Assembly: GCA_015956445.1 (NCBI GenBank)
Contig: WIUZ02000020.1
Span: 1 to 64,000, forward strand
DNA: 64,000 bases
Reading direction: 5' to 3'
DNA from: Thelephora terrestris
Taxonomy: Eukaryota; Basidiomycota; Agaricomycetes; Thelephorales; Thelephoraceae
In this document: in pieces, positions 1 through 11,878 of the stretch
Position numbering within the stretch: the stretch's first letter is position 1
Layout: the number at the start of each line of letters is the position of its first letter
Translations under genes and position numbers: made by a program
Notes under the pieces: model-generated
What the model was told of the DNA's origin: nothing
Seen by the model: only the letters and a program-made list of their open reading frames with translations
The model's database searches: none

Positions 1-1007
1 TTCAGACGGCTCCACGAAGATGTGGGGCTTTGCGCGAGAGCGGTGGAGGTTGGGGCTCTGTCGCGACCGTAGTGCCGTCTGCTAATGAAAATTTACCGCT
101 TCCTCGGGATTTGGTCGAGGGGACTTGCGGATTCGGGGCTGTGTCGCGAACACGTAAAGCTTCCCGGTCTTTGGGTCCTTGACGCGAATCTCGTGCTTTC
201 CTCCTGCACTGCTGATTTCGGAGCAGCTGATGACATCAAAGAAGGGGCGTCCTAGAAGAACCTCGAACGGTGCCTCTTCGACAACCTGTATCTGGAGGTA
301 GATGGTGATGGGACCGAGCTGGACTGGGTGGTCTTCGACCAGACCTAGTGTCATGGTAGTGCTTGCATTTGCCGACTCCATTGGCATAGCGCGACTCGCG
401 ACGATGGGTGCTTGTAATCGGGACCAAACATCCTTCCTCATGACCACAACCTGAGCGCCTCCGTCAAGGATGCACTCCGGTTCGACACCTGGTCCGAACG
501 TGGGGTGGATGACGCGAAGAGGCAGGGATGAAGCCGCTGCGGAGGATGATGAGTCGTACTTCACGAGGTCCAGGAAGACTGAGGGGGTTCGGTGTCGAGG
601 CAACCAGTAAGGTAGGCGTCCACTTCGTCGATCTCCACCGTATTGGCCGAGATCTTCTTGCTGGTGACGATCTCCCGAACGTGCTTTCGTAGGTCGGGAG
701 CGACGGCTAGGAGTTCGCGAGCACTGAGGTTGACCTTGGAGTCGAGCACACGATGGACTATGTCACTCGTCTTGACGTTGTGTTCGATCGGGGCTTGGAA
801 GCGGTACTTGGAATCGTCGGGGGGTGGTCTAGGTGGATAGGAGACTGGTCGCATCGGTCCTTGGGGGCGCTGTGTCTGGCGATCTCCCGCTCGAGCTCCA
901 GGCTTCCCGGAGGTGTTGGCGGGGGTCGTCTGGGTCTGGGTAGGAGCAGGAGTGGTTTTGGACGGTCCCGACTCGCGACTGACTGGGGCAGGACCCGTAG
1001 GGGCAGG

Positions 1008-1847
1008 CACTGGGGGCAAGGGGTCACTTACCCAGCAATTACATTGTGATTACATTGTGATTTTTTAGACAATGTATCCAGCCTGTGGCCAGGAGGTACA
1101 TGTTGAGTTCTTTTACAAAGTACCCATCAATGTGACCACAATTTGGCCAGTGGGTCCATCTTGATCACTTTCACAAAGTACCCATCAATTCGATCACAAT
1201 GTGCCCTGTGGGTCCATGCAGGATACATTGTAAAAGTATCCATCAAAGTGGCAACTGGGCACTTTGTGAAAGGAACCCCTGTGTTCTTTCGCAATTTTGC
1301 TTACAATGTGTCCAACATACACCTGAGCCACTCATTGAGAGTTCTTTCATAAAGTATCCAGCAATGTGTCCACAAAGTATTCAACCAGATACTCAATGGA
1401 TTCTTTGAGAGTTTGTTGTGAAATCCAACCACATTGAGAGTTCATTGTGAAAACATTAAGAAGAACCTCCTGGGGACATTGTGGTCACATTGCTGGTTAC
1501 TTTTTGAAAGAACTCTCAATGAGTGGCTCAGGCACCCAGTAGGATAAATTGTAAACAATATTGTGAAAGAAAACCCTGGTTTCTTTCACAAAGTGCCCAA
1601 TGGCCACTTTGATGGATACTTTTACAATGTATCCTGCATGGACCCACAGGGTACATTGTGATCGAATTGATGGGTACTTTGTGAAAGTGATCAAGATGGA
1701 CCCATTAGCTACATTGTGATCACATTGATGGGTACTTTGTAAAAGAACTCAGCATGTACCTCCTGGCCATAGGCTGAACACATTGCCTAAAAAATCACAA
1801 TGTAATCACAATGTAATCGCTGGGTAAGTGACCCCTTGCCCCCAGTG
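1008..1847. mobile_element. Foldback MITE, CMC/CACTA-like, subfamily 1, in Gypsy gag
   Basis: Element of 840 bp with inverted termini CACTGGGGGCAAGGGGT and a 3-bp target duplication AGG (1005-1007 and 1848-1850). The other Gypsy copy has a single AGG at the matching site (about 29640). The two halves are reverse complements of each other over roughly 380-400 bases each, around a short asymmetric centre rich in CAATG-type words. There is no coding capacity. CACTG termini plus a 3-bp duplication suggest the CMC (CACTA/EnSpm) superfamily; that class is an inference, the ends and duplication are seen directly. Confidence 0.88.
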
Positions 1848-3752
1848 AGGGGGTAGTCGTCCATCTTTTCGGGGTGGGCCTGTTCTTCTCGCGATCTCGA
1901 CACCGTTGAATCTGACCTTCTTAGGGCCAGTCTGCAAGGCGTAGATCTGGGCGTTGCGAATGGAGTCGAGTTGGGCTTGCATCAGTTCGACCTGTTCTAG
2001 TGTCTTGTCGTCGTACTTGGATAGGGGGGTAGGGACGTAGCGATGCTCGACGGGAGTGTATGGTATGCTGGTAGTGGTGTGGTCCTCCTGGTCGGGATCG
2101 TATTCCTCCTCGAAGAGGTCGTACTGTTCGTCGGGATGGGCGTAATACTCTTCGGCAGGGGGGTCTATGTCTATGGTGAACACACACTCGTCTGGGCCTT
2201 CTAAGAAGTTAGTTGCAAAGGTGTCGCGATTTTGTCCTTCGTCGAGGCCCTCTGACGTCCAGTAGTTGTCGATTCGCTCGCGAAGATTCTTGCCGGGGAT
2301 GTTCCGTGGAGGGTAGCGGCCATCAGGTAAGGATAGCTTCCCATAGCCGTTCTTGATGACCTTTCCTTGTACAAGGTAGTCCGCTGCGATGGGGCAGTCG
2401 CGAACGAAGTGGTCATGGGCGCTGCAGAACACGCAGTTCTGGGTGTACTGCTCTGGGTTTAGGGTGTTCCACCGGGGGACGTTTTGAAATACTCCTCCCG
2501 GAGTAGTCTGGGAAGTAGCGGGACGAGGGAGGCGTGGTGGAGGGGCAGAAGGAGGGGGCCCACGGCGAGGCTGTACGTTCGCGGTGAAGACCCGAGTCAG
2601 GTTTGACATCGCCTGGATGAGCTCGCTGACGCTCCCCTGCTCTGCGGGCTCCGTCTTCGGGATGACGGCTCGAGAGTCGGGGTTGTCGTCGGGAGCGCGT
2701 GCGTTAAGGACGAACAACGCAGCCTCGTGGACATCAGAGAACTGGTAACCGTCGTCGGGAAGGACGTCAGGCTTCTTGATCGACAGTCGATGCAGGATTC
2801 GTGCGCGGATAGGCTGGGGGAATCCCCTGAGATAGGCGGCGTCACGCTCCCGAGCGGTGTAGCGTCCCTTCGCAATGAGGTACGCGGAATAGGTAAGGAA
2901 GGACCGGTGGTAGTCGCCGAGGTCTTCGCGACTCATGTCCCGGTACCCGCGAGTGCGTTCCAGGAGGGTATCCAGGTCTCGAGTGGTCCAGCGGCGATCC
3001 GCTTGGAGGTGGGAGTACAGATGTCTAACTTCGATCTTGAACTGAGCCCAAGTGGCGGGAGTGTGAGCGAGGACGTCCGGGTGCAAGCAGGGAACGTGCT
3101 CCCAGGATTCAGCTGCGCGACCGGCGTAACGCTGAGCCCAGTCAATCATCTGTGCGTCGTCTAGACCTGCGCGCTTGGCTACCTCCTCGAGCTCGTCAAA
3201 GAAGGTCTTGAAGCCTTGCTCAGTATCGGAGGCAAACCGGGGAGCCTCGCGACTGTGCGTCAGGGGCATGTTGGCCGTCATTGCTGGATAAGATACGGGT
3301 GGGCGGGTGGGAAAAGTTGGTGTCGTTATCGGGAGGGCCTGCGCGAGTCGCGACGGGGAGTCTGGGGGAGTGGGCGATCGCGACGGGGGAACGGTGCCTG
3401 GCAAGTCGGTGGGTGAAGACAGTGGGGTGCGGAAGAAGGTCTCGTCTTGTTCGGGATGCGGGAGAGGGTTGTTCGATGAGGAAGCGATCTGCCGGGCTAC
3501 GATGGCGGAAACGACGTTGTCGAGTAGAGAGAGAGTTTGGCGAGTGTCGAGAATAGCCTGTCGGGCTTCCCGAACGTCTTGGTTAATCTCGGCTGGGGCT
3601 TGCAAAGCCAGGAGCCGAGCACGAGATCGCGTCTGAGGGGGGGAGAAATCTAGCGGGATAACCTTCTGCGCACGACCTCGTCCGCGGGGGGGAATGGTTG
3701 ATAGCTTCTAGCCAGAAGTGACCTCTGAACCGGTCTCGGCGTGGGTTCCAAA

Positions 3753-4756
3753 TGAACTGCTACTATCTGGGTGGAGTCGGGACACGACCAGAATAGCAGA
3801 AGTGGGGGTAAGGGGTCGCCGGTTGTGCAGAGGTCGGGAAGGGGAGAGAAGCTAGACAGAGGAGAGGGAACCACAGTGGGTCGCGACGTTGTCGGGACGA
3901 GAGGGGAGAACTCCGTACTAGCAAACTCCTGCTAGACGATGACGATGGGCTAAGGGGCTAGTGGGCGATGGGCTAGTAGGCTAGGGGTCTATTGGAACTA
4001 TGGGGCTAGTGGAATCGATGTCAGAGCGAGGAGCTGGAGGTTTTCGATGATCAGGTCGTTCAAGCAGAAGGGAGAAGAGGTGTGAAGAGGCCCAGGGGTT
4101 TCTTGGTCGTTCAACTGGCTAGTACAGGGTATTTATAGGTAAAGACAGTGCGATCTACGCAAAAGAGATGGGAAAAGTAGCGAACAAATGGAGAAACGGT
4201 GGGAGAATAAGAACAGGTAGATAGAAGGGGATAAACGAGAGTCCGAGGCAGGGTAGGGAGACAAACGGTTCATCGGGAGGCCGGAACGAGGCTGGGACAG
4301 GTCTTACCGAGAGGATGGAGCGATCGTGAGAAACAGGACCGAAAGGGGAAGTCTACGGGTTCGAGATCAAAAGATCGTAACCGGGCGGGAGAGCGGGAGC
4401 AGTCGAAGATGATTGGCGAGCGAGAGGGAACGAGTCGACACGTGTATAGACTGAAGGGAACCGGACCGAGGGAGGGGACACGTCACCTCGGCGAGATAAG
4501 GGATCGGGAGACATCGGCCGATCGCAACATCACGTGCCGTTCGGGGAGGACGGCCGCGGAGGCAGAAATAGCGTGCGATGACGCGCGTCGAAGGGATCGC
4601 GGGAACGGTTCGATGATCGGGACATCAAGTGGGCGTGACCCTCCTGTGACCGATCGAGGGGTCGTCGGCTCGCGTAGTCCGTAGCTAGCGGGGTAGGGAG
4701 GTAGGGACTGGGGACTAGCGCTAGATTCGAAGGTTGCGCGAATAGACAGCGGGTCA
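3753..4756 (-). repeat. 5' LTR of the partial Gypsy copy
   Basis: Starts TGAACTGC and ends GGGTCA on the plus strand, as do the two LTRs at 18672-19652 and 31546-32526, with which it aligns along its length. The internal side carries a TGGAACCCACG primer-binding-like sequence three bases from the LTR, as in the nested copy. The right flank starts GCGGGTGCG, and the target duplication cannot be tested because the other end is outside the window. Confidence 0.9.
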
Positions 4757-5286
4757 GCGGGTGCGTTGAGGATATCACCATGTCGCTTATGCTCTCAAGG
4801 GAGGTGGACAACACCATGTTTAGTGAGCTTGAGTCGATGATTCGTGTCGAGTTTTGATCGCCCGTTTTCGTGTTGTATTGTAGTTGTACCTAACGAGAGG
4901 CCGACGGTAACGAATGTTGCTTGTATAAACTGCATTTTTGCTCTTAGAAATAGAGGAGATGTGTCTGTGTTCGCAGCCCAGAACTTGCTACGATATAAAC
5001 CGTCATTGAGTTCGTTCATGTAATACCGTCCGTTCGCAACCCTTGCGTCGACAAGATTCTGCCCGCCCGACACTATCCTACCCACCGCTATCCGTTATCG
5101 GCGAAGTTCGTCATGTCCCCATCCCGCACGTCGGGTGCAGCGGCGATCCCCTCGATCTTGTCGTTGCGAACCTTGCACTTTCCATCAGTGTGGGACCAAA
5201 ATGTAACTTATATATTCACAGAACTTTCGAGTGTTAGATTACAGTACTAGCTGGCATTCGTGCATCAATACAGAAGGAAAATGAAC
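4757..5286. other. Region without a recognised gene between Gypsy LTR and Myb-like gene
   Basis: About 530 bases. An open minus-strand frame at 4795-5085 has no recognisable motif. The segment may be the 3' flank of the Myb/SANT-like gene, which ends at 5287. Confidence 0.4.
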
Positions 5287-5511
5287 CTACGGTGAACGGT
5301 GCAAGAGATGTTTGACATACAAGGTGCGAAACGCCTTGTCCCCAATGGCAAGATATGCATCCACAGCATCGGTGGAAGAGGTGAAGAGGTCAATCACCGG
5401 GATGCCCTCGGGCCCCACGAAGTCCCCATCGGCTTCCATCAGTCTCATAGCCGACATCTTGCGTTGTTGAATCGATTGTTGAGGATCTTGAATTGGTGCC
5501 GGTTGGAGTGA

Positions 5512-6464
5512 CACTGGGGACAAGGGGTCAAATACCTGGTGAGTACATGCTGAACACATTGTGACCACAGTCAACAAGTGATCACAATGTGCCCAGTGGG
5601 GAAAATTTGAATACATTCAAAATGTGCCCAGCCATGTGAGTCCAATGTGCCCAGTAGGCACATTTTGATTGTGATCACAATGTACCCATCAATGTGATCT
5701 CAATGTGCCCACTGGGGACATTTTGATTGTGATCACAATTTACACATCAATGTGACCTCAATGTGCCTGCTGTGCACATTTTAATTTCTTTCACAATGTT
5801 CCCATCAATGTGTTCCCAATGCACCCAGCTCATTACATAATAGTTTCTTTCACAATGTTGTCCACAATGTGTCCAGCATGTGGCTGAGCCACTCATATAA
5901 ACTTCTTTCACAAAGTATCCAGTGATGTGTCTAGAATGTGTACAGCCATACACATAGTGATTTCTTTGAAAGTTCATGATGAAATTGAACAATATTGAGA
6001 TTACATTGTGATTACTTCAAAAAGAACCCCCTGGGGACATTATGGACACATCACTGGGTAATCTTTGAAAGAATTTTGAATGAGTGGCTCAGCCACATGC
6101 TGGACACATTGTGGACAACATTGTGAAAGAAACTATTATGTAATGAGCTGGGTGCATTGGGAACACATTGATGGGAACATTGTGAAAGAAATTAAAATGT
6201 GCACAGCAGGCACATTGAGGTCACATTGATGTGTAAATTGTGATCACAATCAAAATGTCCCAAGTGGGCACATTGAGATCACATTGATGGGTACATTGTG
6301 ATCACAATCAAAATGTGCCTACTGGGCACATTGGACTCACATGGCTGGGCACATTTTGAAAGTATTCAAATTTTCCCCACTGGGCACATTGTGATCACTT
6401 GTTGACTGTGATCACAATATGTTCAGCATGTACCCACTGGGTATTTGACCCCTTGCCCCCAGTG
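5512..6464. mobile_element. Foldback MITE, CMC/CACTA-like, subfamily 2, first copy
   Basis: 953 bp, ends CACTGGGGACAAGGGGTC and its inverse, 3-bp duplication TGA (5509-5511 and 6465-6467). It is almost completely palindromic, built of repeated TGTGATCACAATG and GTGCCCA words. Its short asymmetric centre (about 5950-6010) is the reverse complement of the centre of the copy at 6719-7670, so the two copies lie in opposite orientation 254 bases apart. Confidence 0.88.
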
Positions 6465-6718
6465 TGATGAACACAGTTCGTGGACGGCGTTGGTCATTCC
6501 GGTGACCAAAGCTTCTGTCTGGTTTTGTTGCTGCTGCCGACGATGCTTTCGTGATCGGCCTTGCTCAGGGGTACCGGACCTCTTGCGCTTTTTGGTCTCG
6601 GTCTCCACCTCTGCCTCGCCGTGATTCGTGGCTGTATCATTTGCCTGTGTTGGAGTCAACAGGGGGAACACGTATTGTGATAAATCGACGCGCCGTGTTG
6701 AGATCTGAGGGTGTGTGA

Positions 6719-7670
6719 CACTGGGGGCAAGGGGTCAAATACCTGGTGGGTACATGCTGAACACATTGTGATCACAGTCAACAAGTGATCGCAATGTGCC
6801 CAGTGGGGAAAATTTGAATACATTCAAAATGTACCTGGCCATGTGAACCCAATGTGCCCAGCAGGCACATTTTGATTGTGATCACAATGTACCCATCAAT
6901 GTGATCTCAATGTGCCCACTGGGGACATTTTGATTGCAATCACAATGTACACATCAATGTGATCTCAATGTGCCTGCTGTGCACATTTTAATTTCTTTCA
7001 CAATGTTCCCATCAATGTGTTCCCAATGTACCCAGCTCATTACATAATAGTTTCTTTCACAATGTTGTCCACAATGTGTCCAGCATGTCCCTGAGCCACT
7101 CATTCAAAATTCTTTCAAAGATTATCCAGTGATGTGTCCACAATGTCCCCAGGGGGTTCTTTTGAAGTAATCACAATGTAATCACAATATTGTTCAATTT
7201 CATCATGAACTTTCAAAGAAATCACTATGTGTATGGCTGTACACATTCTAGACACATCACTGGGTACTTTGTGAAAGAATTTTGAATGAGTGGCTCAGCC
7301 ACATGCTGGACACATTGTGGACAATATTGTGAAAGAAACTATTATGTAATGAGCTGGGTACATTGGGAACACATTGATGGGAACATTGTGATCACAATCA
7401 AAATGTGCATAGCAGGCACATTGAGATCACATTGATGTGTACATTGTGATTGCAATCAAAATGTCCCCAGTGGGCACATTGAGATCACATTGATGGGTAC
7501 ATTGTGATCACAATCAAAATGTGCCTGCTGGGCACATTGGGTTCACATGGCCAGGTACATTTTGAATGTATTCAAATTTTCCCCACTGGGCACATTGTGA
7601 TCACTTTTTGACTGTGATCACAATGTATTCAGCATGTACCCACTGGGTATTTGACCCCTTGCCCCCAGTG
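6719..7670. mobile_element. Foldback MITE, CMC/CACTA-like, subfamily 2, second copy
   Basis: 952 bp, ends CACTGGGGGCAAGGGGTC and its inverse, 3-bp duplication TGA (6716-6718 and 7671-7673). Very similar to the copy at 5512-6464 but inverted relative to it. It interrupts the same Myb/SANT-like gene and carries no coding capacity of its own. Confidence 0.88.
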
Positions 7671-8345
7671 TGAGGAGTTGCACCCTCCGTTGACTGGGAA
7701 TTTCCAGTCCACTCGTTGGAAGACTCGTTGCGAGTGACGGGGTGAGATTTTGGGGGTGAAGGCGGGGCGCCTGCTTGGAACGCGCCAGATCTGGTGGCAA
7801 CGATTCCGTCAACGAGGGAAAACATCTCATCATATAGCGGAAATGGCGTCGATTTCCACTTTCTGAACTGCAGATTCTTCTGCGGGCGTCATTAGCACTG
7901 ATTCTGGGCAATACATTGATTTTAAACACGCCTTCGCCAACTCTTCCCACTGTTCATCGGCAGCGGTGACGAGTTTCCTTCCATCGTCCCACCCAAAACC
8001 CGACATATCCCGTAACCTTTTGATCAACACGAAATCACTCTTCAGCTGTCACATGCGGGTCAAATGATAAGCGAGAACCAGAGTATATTATTTACGTACA
8101 TTGCAATAGTGGTCGTTGCATTTGGAAGCAGTCTTCTCTGCTTGGCCATCCGTCGCGACCTTTTTGAGTTCGGCTGCAACAGCGCTCCAAACGATGGTTT
8201 TCCACCCGCTTTGTGCTTGGTTACCGGCAGCTTTTTGTGTGAGCAGCGTCTCAACGAGGATTTGGTCATCCTGTGTGGACCAGCGGCACCGTTTTGGCGG
8301 CATGGTGTGCGTTGCGTGAGGATCCGTGAATCGTCGAGGTGATCA

Positions 8346-9162
8346 GGGGCAGAATATATTTATTTGAAATTTACAATGCAAACTAGGCGGGAGGCTACCG
8401 AGCGGCATTTTTAGCCCATTCTAGGCTAGGCTGTGTGGCACAACAAACAAGCTGCCTTCGTCAATTTTTTGGCGGATAAGCCGAAGCTTAACCGAGGTAC
8501 CGTTCAGGGCCTTAGAAATTCTATGAGCAAAACCTCCCCCTCAGAGCAATGAAAAACTCATGAGAAAAAAAACAACAAATTGTGTCATAGTCTCACAAAT
8601 TTTTAAAGAATCTACTAAGGACTACTGGTGCGCTGCCACTATTGGGCCTCGGCAAACCAGCCCTGCGAGCTCGAATGTCCGAACGGTTGTCGACAGCAAA
8701 GACAAATCGCGGTGTAATGGGTCAGTACATTATGCCAACTATCAGAGGTAATTATAAGGGAGTGTAGGGAAGGAGTGTGGTGAACAATGCGATTATCAAT
8801 GAAGACCGGTGGGCTGGTCTGGTGGAGTTTCTAGTGTGTATCTATTATCTACATATCTATGCAGAAAGTAGGAGAATGGATGAAGGTAGAAAAGAGATGG
8901 GTGGTGGACATGGTAATCAATACTCACAGGATAAGGAGAAGAGAGAAAGATAATGGGGGAACCATAGGTACGTAGAGGCAGATTGCTCTGCTCACGCCGA
9001 GGAGAAGCATGAAGAAGAAAAGAATAGTCCGATCTGATTGCAATATTTAGTGGGATGTGTGGGGATGAAAACGACAGGGGTGTGTGGTAAGCACCACAAT
9101 GATTTGACAACAATAGTCAGGTGAGGAAAGGAAGGGAGCAAGGGCGATGGCAAACCTTTCAC
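8346..9162. other. Intergenic region, no gene seen
   Basis: About 800 bases between the start of the Myb/SANT-like gene and the 3' end of the transporter gene. An open minus-strand frame at 8796-9113 is low-complexity and Ser/Pro/Tyr-rich without a motif; it probably is not coding. The left part should hold the Myb-like promoter and the right part the transporter 3' UTR. Confidence 0.4.
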
Positions 9163-10950
9163 CTAGGGTGAGTGGCGGCCATCCAGGGTCTTTTCTTCAT
9201 CTTCAGACCTATGCGAAACACCCCGTAGTTTCGAAGTGGGAACGTCATTCAGCACGTCCCTGGGGTTTGCAAAGAATATCTTCCCCCTCCAGAAGGCCAT
9301 GAGGGTGAGGAAGAAGAGGATGGCCCAGGTGATGCAGATGAAGACGACCATTATGGAGTGCCACACGATGAAGCCAGGCAGATCAAAAATATCCGCCAAG
9401 ACCCGAATGACGGAGATGAAGCCCACATTTGGAAACCTACGCAACCCAAATCACGAATCGGTGTCAATGGCACGAAGAATGGAAGAACGGAAGGTTATGA
9501 TTGGGCCTTGATTGGATAAAGACTTATGTGAGGGCCCAACAACCGAGAATGTCGCCGAGGTGTTTGTGAACCTTGAACCAGTAGGGGAGAGTTCCAAAGA
9601 CGAATAGGAAGACCGCGAGACCGAACAGCATCACTGCGGACATGATGCTCACAGAATACCAGACCTCCCCAGCGGTTTCCCCAATGAGGCTGTGAAGAGG
9701 CAAGCTAGAGGAAGTGGATGTTAGGCAAACGTCGCAACGCCAACGAAAAGATGACGTACATCTTTCAGGCGGAGGCTCCAAGTTTCAGGAGAGCAAGTGC
9801 CATAAATCCTAAGCTCGAATGGTCAGTGGAAATGTTTCCTGATGGGGCGGAGATAAAATTCACCTGGCGGGCCCACCGCAACAAAAGCGCCGTTGGCTTG
9901 ATGACCCTCCAGGAAACCTGTCGTCATTATCCTGAAGGAATGGGAGGTCAGAGAATAATCAAACCGAGCCAGTGCCAGGGGACTCGGCCGTACCGGATGA
10001 TATAGATACAGATGTAGAAGAATGTCATGAAGAACCCTTTGTCTAAAGTTAGACCGACATTACGTGGAAAGGTGGCAGAGCTCATACCGAGACCTTGGAA
10101 AGCATATCCGACCAAGAGCACACCAATTGCTCGGGGTTCTTCTGGCGGTATCACTTTTAATACATTGGACGCGACGACACCGACAAGCATCATAGGGAAT
10201 ATCAGGAAGGCCCAGGCGGGTGTGAAGGTGCTCAGGTCGTGAGGTTTATTAAACCAAATCATGAGCATTGGGAAACAGACAAGGATCGAAAGCGAAACAT
10301 AGATCCAGAAAAGGACGTAGATGAACCCCAGCCCTACGTGATGCGGTACACCTTTCAGACGGTGGCGTCAACATCACCCGGTGGGGAGGTTTGAGTAAAC
10401 ATACCATAGTTGATCATACCGATAATGATGGTGGTGAAACTGAGGACGACAAGTGGGACAAAAATCCCTTTAACGGGATCTTTGATTAACCGCAGGGATT
10501 GCCGCAGGAAGACTTGTACATGGCAAAGGACATCAGCAAACTGGATACAGAGAATCATACACGACATACAGAAGAGTTGCAATGTCAACGTCGAGATATT
10601 CAACAAGAACAGCACAATGTTGAGAAAGAAGAATACGTGCTTGATGTGCAGGAGAGCGTTCAAGTGGTTCTTGACTCCAGAGAGGGTCACATAGACAGCC
10701 CTTAGAAGTAGGTCTTAAGGATACCGGGAGCCTATGGCAAATTGGATAGGAGCATGGTTCACTTACCCTGTGCCCATCCCAATGGGGAACTAGAAGGGAG
10801 ATAACGGTCAGAACCATGATATTAACGGGATCCCTTCCAGAGAACAGAACACACTGCTTGCCAGGTCCAGCCATTGATTCTACAAGCTAGCGAGGTAACT
10901 TTGGCAGTCGCCTCAGACGCCGTCGATGTCGTTTGTTCTTCAATGGACAT
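9163..10950 (-). CDS. TDT/SLAC1-family anion or dicarboxylate transporter (Mae1/Ssu1-like), possibly decayed
   Basis: A multi-exon membrane protein. The likely start ATG is at 10950; exon 1 holds RINGWTWQ, followed by FPIGMGTG, which matches the W-x-MGTG entry motif of the Mae1/Ssu1 (voltage-dependent anion channel) family. Later segments show HIKHVFFFLNIVLFLLN, DPVKGIFVPLVVLSFTTIIIG, then STFTPAWAFLIFPMMLVG, VLLVGYAFQGLGM, GAFVAVGPP and LFVFGTLPYWFKVH, in family order, giving about ten hydrophobic segments. The C-terminus after the last helix is short and charged. Family members export or import small anions such as malate or sulfite at the plasma membrane; the substrate here cannot be told. 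The model is not clean: the region after MGTG lacks an obvious open junction, and an in-frame TGA at 9765-9767 follows GFMALALLKLGASA. It may be a pseudogene or a misread exon. Confidence 0.72.
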
Positions 10951-11115
10951 CAAGGAAAGGGGAGTGAGCGGTGTAGTGCCTCCAGTTCTGGGGATGTGGG
11001 ATTCTGAGGTTTGCTGTCCTCAGTCCTCATTCCTCCTCCTCGCTTTTCCTCCCCTTTGCAACCTTTGCAACCTCCTCCTCTTCGGAACTTCTTCCTCTTC
11101 GCCGGAGCTTCCTAT

Positions 11116-11616
11116 CACTGGGGGCAGGGGCACCTGGAATTGGTGATTACATCTTGATTACATGGTGAGTTCATGTGCACTTTTCAATAATTGTAACCAC
11201 TGATTCCAGGTTGACCACATTTCAAATGTTACCTTGACATGTAATTCGACTGTTGCCACCAACTCCATTTGAAATTTCCTCAAGATGTTCCCAAGCAATG
11301 TTTCCTGAATGTGCCCAGTGGGTACATTGTGAAAACATCTCATGTTTTTGAGCGCATTTAGATTACATCACGGACGATTGAAGAACATGCTGATTACATT
11401 GCAGTATCATTTTTGCCGACAGGTCGAAAGCATCCCAGAAACATTTGGTGAGAACATTTCAAATGGAATTGGTGGACATTGGTTGGATTACATGTCAAGG
11501 TAACATTTGAAATGTAATCAACCTGGAATCGGCGATTACAATCATTGAAAAGTGCACATGAACTCTCCATGTAATCAAGATGTAATCACTGATTCCAGGT
11601 GCCCCTGCCCCCAGTG
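11116..11616. mobile_element. Foldback MITE, CMC/CACTA-like, subfamily 3
   Basis: 501 bp, termini CACTGGGGGCAGGGGCACC and its inverse. The two halves are reverse complements, so the whole unit folds on itself. The neighbouring triplets are TAT and TTC, so a target duplication is not visible. It lies about 165 bases upstream of the transporter start, inside its likely promoter. Confidence 0.8.
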
Positions 11617-11878
11617 TTCATTACTCCTAGCAAGCCTAAGACAATATTCAGATTTTGAATTGGCCTTTTGGCCCATCAGCTGTTTGCTTTATTGAGCGTG
11701 TCTCCAGGCGCTAAACTTTGGGAACTTAGGAAACACAGGTTCTGGATCTCATTTTCCGTTCATCGGCGTTGGCTTGGCGATCACTGCTAGATAGTAGATT
11801 ACCCACCCGCGCAGTGGACTAATGGTCACCTGTGTGCCCCAGATATGTACCGCTGTGTCGTTGCTTTTGTTTACGTTC

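Larger units (their letters stand above)
1..4756 (-). mobile_element. Ty3/Gypsy LTR retrotransposon, partial copy cut by the window edge
   Basis: A minus-strand Gypsy copy of the same family as the nested element at 18672-32526. Bases 1 onward match 28631 onward of that element very closely. Visible parts are the gag-protease region (about 82-3605) and the 5' LTR at 3753-4756. The rest of pol and the other LTR must lie left of the window. It is interrupted by a foldback MITE at 1008-1847. Its LTR is about 1004 bp against 981 bp in the nested copy, and it carries scattered substitutions relative to that copy, so it is a related but separate, somewhat older insertion. It is a broken fossil here, with few breaks visible apart from the MITE. 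Confidence 0.9.
5287..8303 (-). pseudogene. Myb/SANT-like DNA-binding domain protein, split by two MITEs
   Basis: The first exon (from ATG at 8303) encodes a Myb/SANT-like domain: W-S-T-Q-D-D near residue 8, then GNQAQSGWK, VVWSAVAAELKK-like helices and KTASKCNDHY. The next exons continue with LIKRLRDMSGFGWDD and FPLYDEMFSLVDG, the usual order in this large basidiomycete family. Introns have GT-AG ends, for example after CNDHYCN and before KNLQFRKWKS. The C-terminal part has a basic KKRKRSG stretch and a Gln-rich run (6465-6718), then an acidic tail ending at 5287. Two foldback MITEs (6719-7670 and 5512-6464) sit in the gene. Removing the second with one copy of its TCA duplication keeps the frame continuous, so it landed in an exon. 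The family is often linked to Harbinger transposons, so a transposon origin is possible; no transposase is seen here. Intact ancestry is clear, present function doubtful. Confidence 0.75.

Noticed and set aside
1143-1408. Frames with repeated 'MASGSILITFTKYPS' type peptides
   Set aside because: They are translations of the MITE palindrome and recur wherever a MITE arm occurs.
2727-3164. Plus-strand frame of 145 codons opposite gag (also 30519-30956)
   Set aside because: Shadow of the gag coding strand; identical in both copies because the copies are recent, and no start context or motif is seen.
4409-4684. Plus-strand frame MIGEREGTSRHV conserved in all three Gypsy LTRs (also 19305-19580 and 32179-32454)
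   Set aside because: It is repeated only because the LTRs are copies of each other, it has no motif, and its composition is that of the LTR.
561-6671. Frames ending in 'HWGQGV...' shared by several proteins
   Set aside because: This is the MITE terminus read through at the break point, not a conserved protein motif.
5512-7670. Regularly repeated short words resembling a CRISPR array
   Set aside because: The words are part of MITE palindromes, spacing is irregular, and the genome is eukaryotic.
11116-11616. Target duplication for the smallest MITE
   Set aside because: The flanking triplets TAT and TTC do not match, so no duplication is claimed.
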